Made by a program: the position numbers and the translations under genes. The notes beneath the pieces were generated by a model that had not been told where the DNA came from, ran no database searches, and saw nothing but the letters and a program-made list of their open reading frames with translations. Positions 28,767-31,960 of a stretch of DNA of 31,960 bases are shown in pieces. The stretch lies in NCBI GenBank assembly GCA_001630475.1, contig KV419426.1, positions 28,208 to 60,167 on the forward strand, in the 5' to 3' direction. Source of the DNA: Sistotremastrum niveocremeum HHB9708. Its lineage: Eukaryota; Basidiomycota; Agaricomycetes; Sistotremastrales; Sistotremastraceae. Each line of letters begins with the position of its first letter. Positions within the stretch are counted from its first letter, which is position 1.

Positions 28767-28970
28767 GTGACAACGCCGGCGAAGAAATCACATCTTCGGT
28801 GTTACTTTGAAGGCGAAATCGGCGAGTTTGGCGAAGGAAAGGCATGTAAGGGCTGTGGAGATGCAGGGACCGATCTCTCAGCGTTATTAACCGATGTGAT
28901 CATGCAAAGAAGCGATGTGGAGTGGAAAACGAGTGCTGCATTAAATGATCACGTTGGCCATCATTTGTAG
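28767..28970 (+). CDS. Hypothetical exon with CxxC
   Basis: The frame reads SHLRCYFEGEIGEFGEGKAC, KGCGDAGTDLSALLTDV and ends GHHL at a stop (28968-28970). No in-frame ATG begins it, so it would be an internal or terminal exon. One CxxC and two nearby His could bind a metal, but no family fits. A GTAAGG donor lies inside it at 28846. Confidence 0.25.
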   Translation: MTTPAKKSHLRCYFEGEIGEFGEGKACKGCGDAGTDLSALLTDVIMQRSDVEWKTSAALNDHVGHHL

Positions 28971-29054
28971 CTTGCGGGGAGAAAATACTGACCTGATCAT
29001 GATTTTAGCCCGCATTCTCTGAAGGTAGCCCCGATCCTCGTTGATACACCAAGG

Positions 29055-29421
29055 ATGCGATCACTGGCAATGATACTTTGCTTTGCTTCCAACATCCAGT
29101 TACAATCGACTACTCGCGAACGGGCTAGCGCCTTTGCCGAAGGCTATCCATTACAGGACAGTTGAGGGGACGCCGGACATCCTTCGATCAGCGGACGGCA
29201 GAACAGGGGAAGTGAGGCAGAGATGGCATGTTTACTGTTCCAATACGTTACATCCCCATGGTCCACAAGATGCCGAGAACAGACGGCAGCATGACTTCAA
29301 AGGGCCATCTAGTGCTTCTCCGTGGGGAGATGAGGGCGCCGGGAGGAGTCGAATCTGGAGTTCGGAGAGAGACCAGAAGGGAAGAAAAGGAAACATGAGG
29401 ACTGCCGTGCCTGTGTGGTAG
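29055..29421 (+). CDS. Hypothetical small gene, frame unsettled
   Basis: ATG 29055 opens MRSLAMILCFASNIQLQSTT, a short hydrophobic start, and runs to a TGA at about 29166. A second frame, open from 29083 to 29421, reads RLLANGLAPLPKAIHYRTVE, YCSNTLHPHGPQDAENRRQ and ends in a basic, Gly-rich stretch. The two could be linked by an intron that I could not place. No domain is recognised. Confidence 0.28.
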
Positions 29422-29874
29422 CGATGGTGATGGAGAGCGGTGTAAAACAAACTGCGGGAGTGGAGAAGTGCTGAATGAAGGATAGTCGTACGCTGAAGAT
29501 GAATTGGAGCTGATGTTGGTCAGTGTTCTGAATAAATGTTCAGATTGGGGACATACTGATTTTCAAGACGCATCGAGGCAATCGACAAGAGCTCAGGTCA
29601 ATCTTGTTCCATCTCACTAATGTTCTCAGCTTTGTCCTGTTCTGCAGGTGAATCGACAGTTAAAGATTGCCCATGTCGCGATTTCTATCGCATTTCAAAA
29701 GACTGCCTAACAGTAGTGAATTAGTCAGAGTCTCGAAGGTCAGAATCAGGACTTCTTACCATAGGCAGGCCCTCCAATCCCCGCAACATCCTGCAGTGAC
29801 GGATTTTTTTGATATTATCACGATGTAACCAGAACATAGAAGACTGCCAGGTCGAACGAAACACAAGACCTGAC
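29422..29874. other. No supported gene
   Basis: Stops in most frames; a minus-strand frame (29721-29990) overlaps the start of the next gene and is taken as its shadow. Likely holds the promoter of the 29.9-kb gene. Confidence 0.4.
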
Positions 29875-31052
29875 ATGGTCAAGCGATGGAGAAGCTCGAA
29901 GGAGCTGGAGGCACATTTCAACTCAGCCGACATCGGTGTCCCTACCTCGACGCTGCAAGATCTCAGTCCCCACCAAAGGGTGTCTTGCATCGAACAGCGA
30001 TGGATATTTTGAAGCTATCGCCAACATCGCCATCTATCTCCACTGCGACGCTGTCGGCGGCTGGCAAATAAGTACCTGGTGGCATCTTTGGTTTCGTCAA
30101 TCCAAAAGGTTCCATACGCAACAGAGACTTTGGCAGACCCTTCTCAAGGTCCTTTTGAGGGTGGTATTGTTGAACAAGTGGGTTCTTCACACTGACGACG
30201 ATACCAGAGTTTGATGTCCTTGTCGCAGCTCGGCCGTGTCATGTCGAACAATGTAGACGTGGACGCGGCGATGACACGAGAGCTCGTTGATATTGTCTCG
30301 TCCTACACTGGAGTGGCGTTCGACGTTGGTGAGCACAGAGTATTGTCGGTCCTCGTCAGTAAGCAACAATCTCGTGCTCACTGGAGTCTGGTAGCAGCGT
30401 CCTTGCTATCAGTCGCCTTGCAAGATTTCCGTCGAGTATACAGCAAGTCTGACGAATGCGTCATCTATCTGAACAAGGATTAAATGGCACGGAATCCGGC
30501 GGGGATCACACAACGGTGAGTGTCACCACTTCTTGGGCAACACATCTTCGTTCACAAGTCGTGATCCTTGCTAGGCGAAGTTCTCTGGCAATCACGAAGA
30601 TTTTTGGATCGTTCTTCATGCCAACGATGCCCTTGATCCCGAGTGTCTCTGGTTCTCGCCTTCGACATCAAGGTTCGGCGGGTTTCCACTTTGTTTTCGC
30701 TCGTTCGAGCCTATAGAGCCGTTAGGTACGGGATGACTTTCTACCTTAATGAAATGCTCCCATGCTGATCAATCATTCAGTGCTTCAAGACATTGCATCA
30801 TGGGCCTGCCCGACCTCGAGCCTGATAACGCAGCGCCAAGATACTGCATCTACGTTTGACGGACGAGGAGTGGAAGCGACTCTAGAGTTTTCCTGGGATA
30901 CTCGAGGCCAGTTGCCCCAGAAAAAATCAGCACTCGAAATACCGACTGTGTCCAGATTCCCGACGACACGCAACAAGCATTCTCCTCGCAAGCAGTTCTC
31001 TTCTCACACTCTGTGTCGTGATCCCGTGACTCGAAATATAGACGCAAGATAA
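29875..31052 (+). CDS. Hypothetical six-exon protein (256 residues)
   Basis: Exons 29875-29979, 30073-30177, 30229-30328, 30478-30515, 30575-30725 and 30781-31052 sum to 771 nt in one frame. Key stretches are MVKRWRSSKELEAHFNSADI, QKVPYATETLADPSQGPFEG, NVDVDAAMTRELVDIVSSYT, KFSGNHEDFWIVLHANDALD and ECLWFSPSTSRFGGFP; the C-terminus is Ser/Thr/Arg-rich. The introns at 30178-30228, 30516-30574 (GTGAGT..GCTAG) and 30726-30780 are well formed. The first (29980-30072, GTGTCT donor) and third (30329-30477) are weaker; the third contains an open frame that might be partly coding. No catalytic motif or known domain is recognised. It ends 18 bp before the left end of the second copy of the duplicated locus. 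Confidence 0.5.
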
Positions 31053-31069
31053 GACGAAAATTGCGCTCC

Positions 31070-31909
31070 GGCTACGGCCAAGCCGAAGATAGAGAAGTGC
31101 GATGAGCTCACCGAAGATAGTTTTGCGTGCATCATATCGATCGGTATGTCGTCCGATCGCTTCACTGCCTCATCATAATCCTGGCTTTTCCATAGCTCGG
31201 AACCTACATGCAAACCCCAATAGTTTGAGACGGAATGCAGTCAGGACGAGAAACTAATGCGTGCGTCCAGGTATTCGGTGGCGGCTAAGGTGTGTCATGA
31301 ATTCGTCTATTCCTCAACTGTACTCTCATGTCATGAATCCACAGTTCCGCGCTCAACACATGTTCATGAGCCTGGCAACAGAGCTCAACGGCTGCACTAC
31401 GCAACTGTTCAACGGGGCCAATGCGGAGGCAAGTGAATCTCGTTTTTCTCTAGACGTAGTCTCTGCTAAAAGCATTCCAGTCTCACACCCTCCTTATCCA
31501 CCGTGAGCCAGTCTCGCGCTCGGCGACCTCCGGAACATGGACTGAGCTTGCCTTCTCGACTGCGCCGTCATCTGTCCATGGAACAGAATTCATCTAGGCC
31601 GGGTCTAAGCTTCGCAGGATTCAAAAATCACTCTCGCCAACCATGTCACATTCACCAAAGGATTTTCGTGTGAAGATGTGTTGGAGAAGGACAGCACCAA
31701 AGAGGATCTCAGGGACAAGATAGTGGGTTCATCGTGCAGCCTATCATGTACTCGGAGAACGACCGTCTTGATAATGACCACTCGTGTAAAACATCACGTT
31801 TACATTGCGTTTCTAGTCAAAGAAGCAGATACATTCATATTTATGTTGTACACCACGGCCACCGCGTCTCAGATTCTAGGATTATATCGATGGCAGCGGG
31901 CAATGTCAT
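31070..31909 (-). pseudogene. Duplicated locus, copy 2: decayed
   Basis: Homologous to 17880-18502. Exon 1 (from ATG 31909) encodes MTLPAAIDIILESETRWPW and keeps the GTACAA donor. The second block reads LFGAVLLQHIFTRKSFGECD, then meets TGA and soon TAG in frame. The third block (HVGSELWKSQDYDEA) is offset by a 1-bp deletion relative to copy 1. About 225 extra bases separate blocks two and three. It is best read as a pseudogene, although exon 1 is perfectly preserved. Confidence 0.5.
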
Positions 31910-31960
31910 GACTGTTGCGCCAAAGCACTTTGGATTCCCAATAATTGTACTGTATCACTG
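31070..31960. repeat. Dispersed direct repeat, right copy (runs off the window)
   Basis: Partner of 17880-18553. Bases 31866-31960 are identical to 18459-18553, and the identity may continue beyond the window. Confidence 0.9.

Overview
The window reads as nuclear DNA of a filamentous basidiomycete, most likely an Agaricomycete. Coding frames are broken by many short introns (mostly 45-65 nt) with GT..AG ends and CTNA-type branch points. There is a fungal Zn(II)2Cys6 domain and a TET/JBP-like dioxygenase of the kind expanded in Agaricomycetes. No tRNA, rRNA, CRISPR array or bacterial-style operon was seen. A 100-N assembly gap lies at 19692-19791. I rebuilt exon structures by hand, requiring each intron to keep one reading frame; no transcript evidence was available.

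Region 1 (1-10.3 kb) is the well-supported gene block. It holds a 5'-truncated uncharacterised protein with an acidic tail (2-1974), a variant C2HC zinc-finger protein (2341-3392), a TET/JBP-like 2-oxoglutarate/Fe(II) dioxygenase (4633-6582), a short Zn(II)2Cys6 protein (6919-7343), and an 11-exon gene on the minus strand (7798-10232). The N-terminus of this last gene is built from tandemly duplicated exons, each carried with its intron.

Region 2 (10.3-24 kb) is harder to read. It holds small multi-exon genes and open frames without recognisable domains, a degenerate repetitive tract, a GC-rich patch, the assembly gap, and the first copy of a duplicated minus-strand locus (17.9-18.55 kb). Several loci keep one frame across introns apart from a single in-frame stop, which suggests recent decay.

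Region 3 (24-26.4 kb) is mobile DNA. A worn Ty1/copia-like RNase H remnant is followed by a 1,867-bp element (24498-26364) with about 24-bp imperfect terminal inverted repeats and a perfect 9-bp flanking direct repeat. Copies of GGGTTGT lie inside both ends.

Region 4 (26.7-31.96 kb) again holds small lineage-specific genes. The best is a six-exon gene at 29875-31052. The second copy of the duplicated locus follows and runs off the right edge. Its last 95 bp are identical to the first copy, although the rest of the duplication is strongly diverged.

Functional links between the genes are not evident. The only shared theme is DNA-related roles near the left end (two zinc-binding proteins and one possible DNA-modifying dioxygenase).
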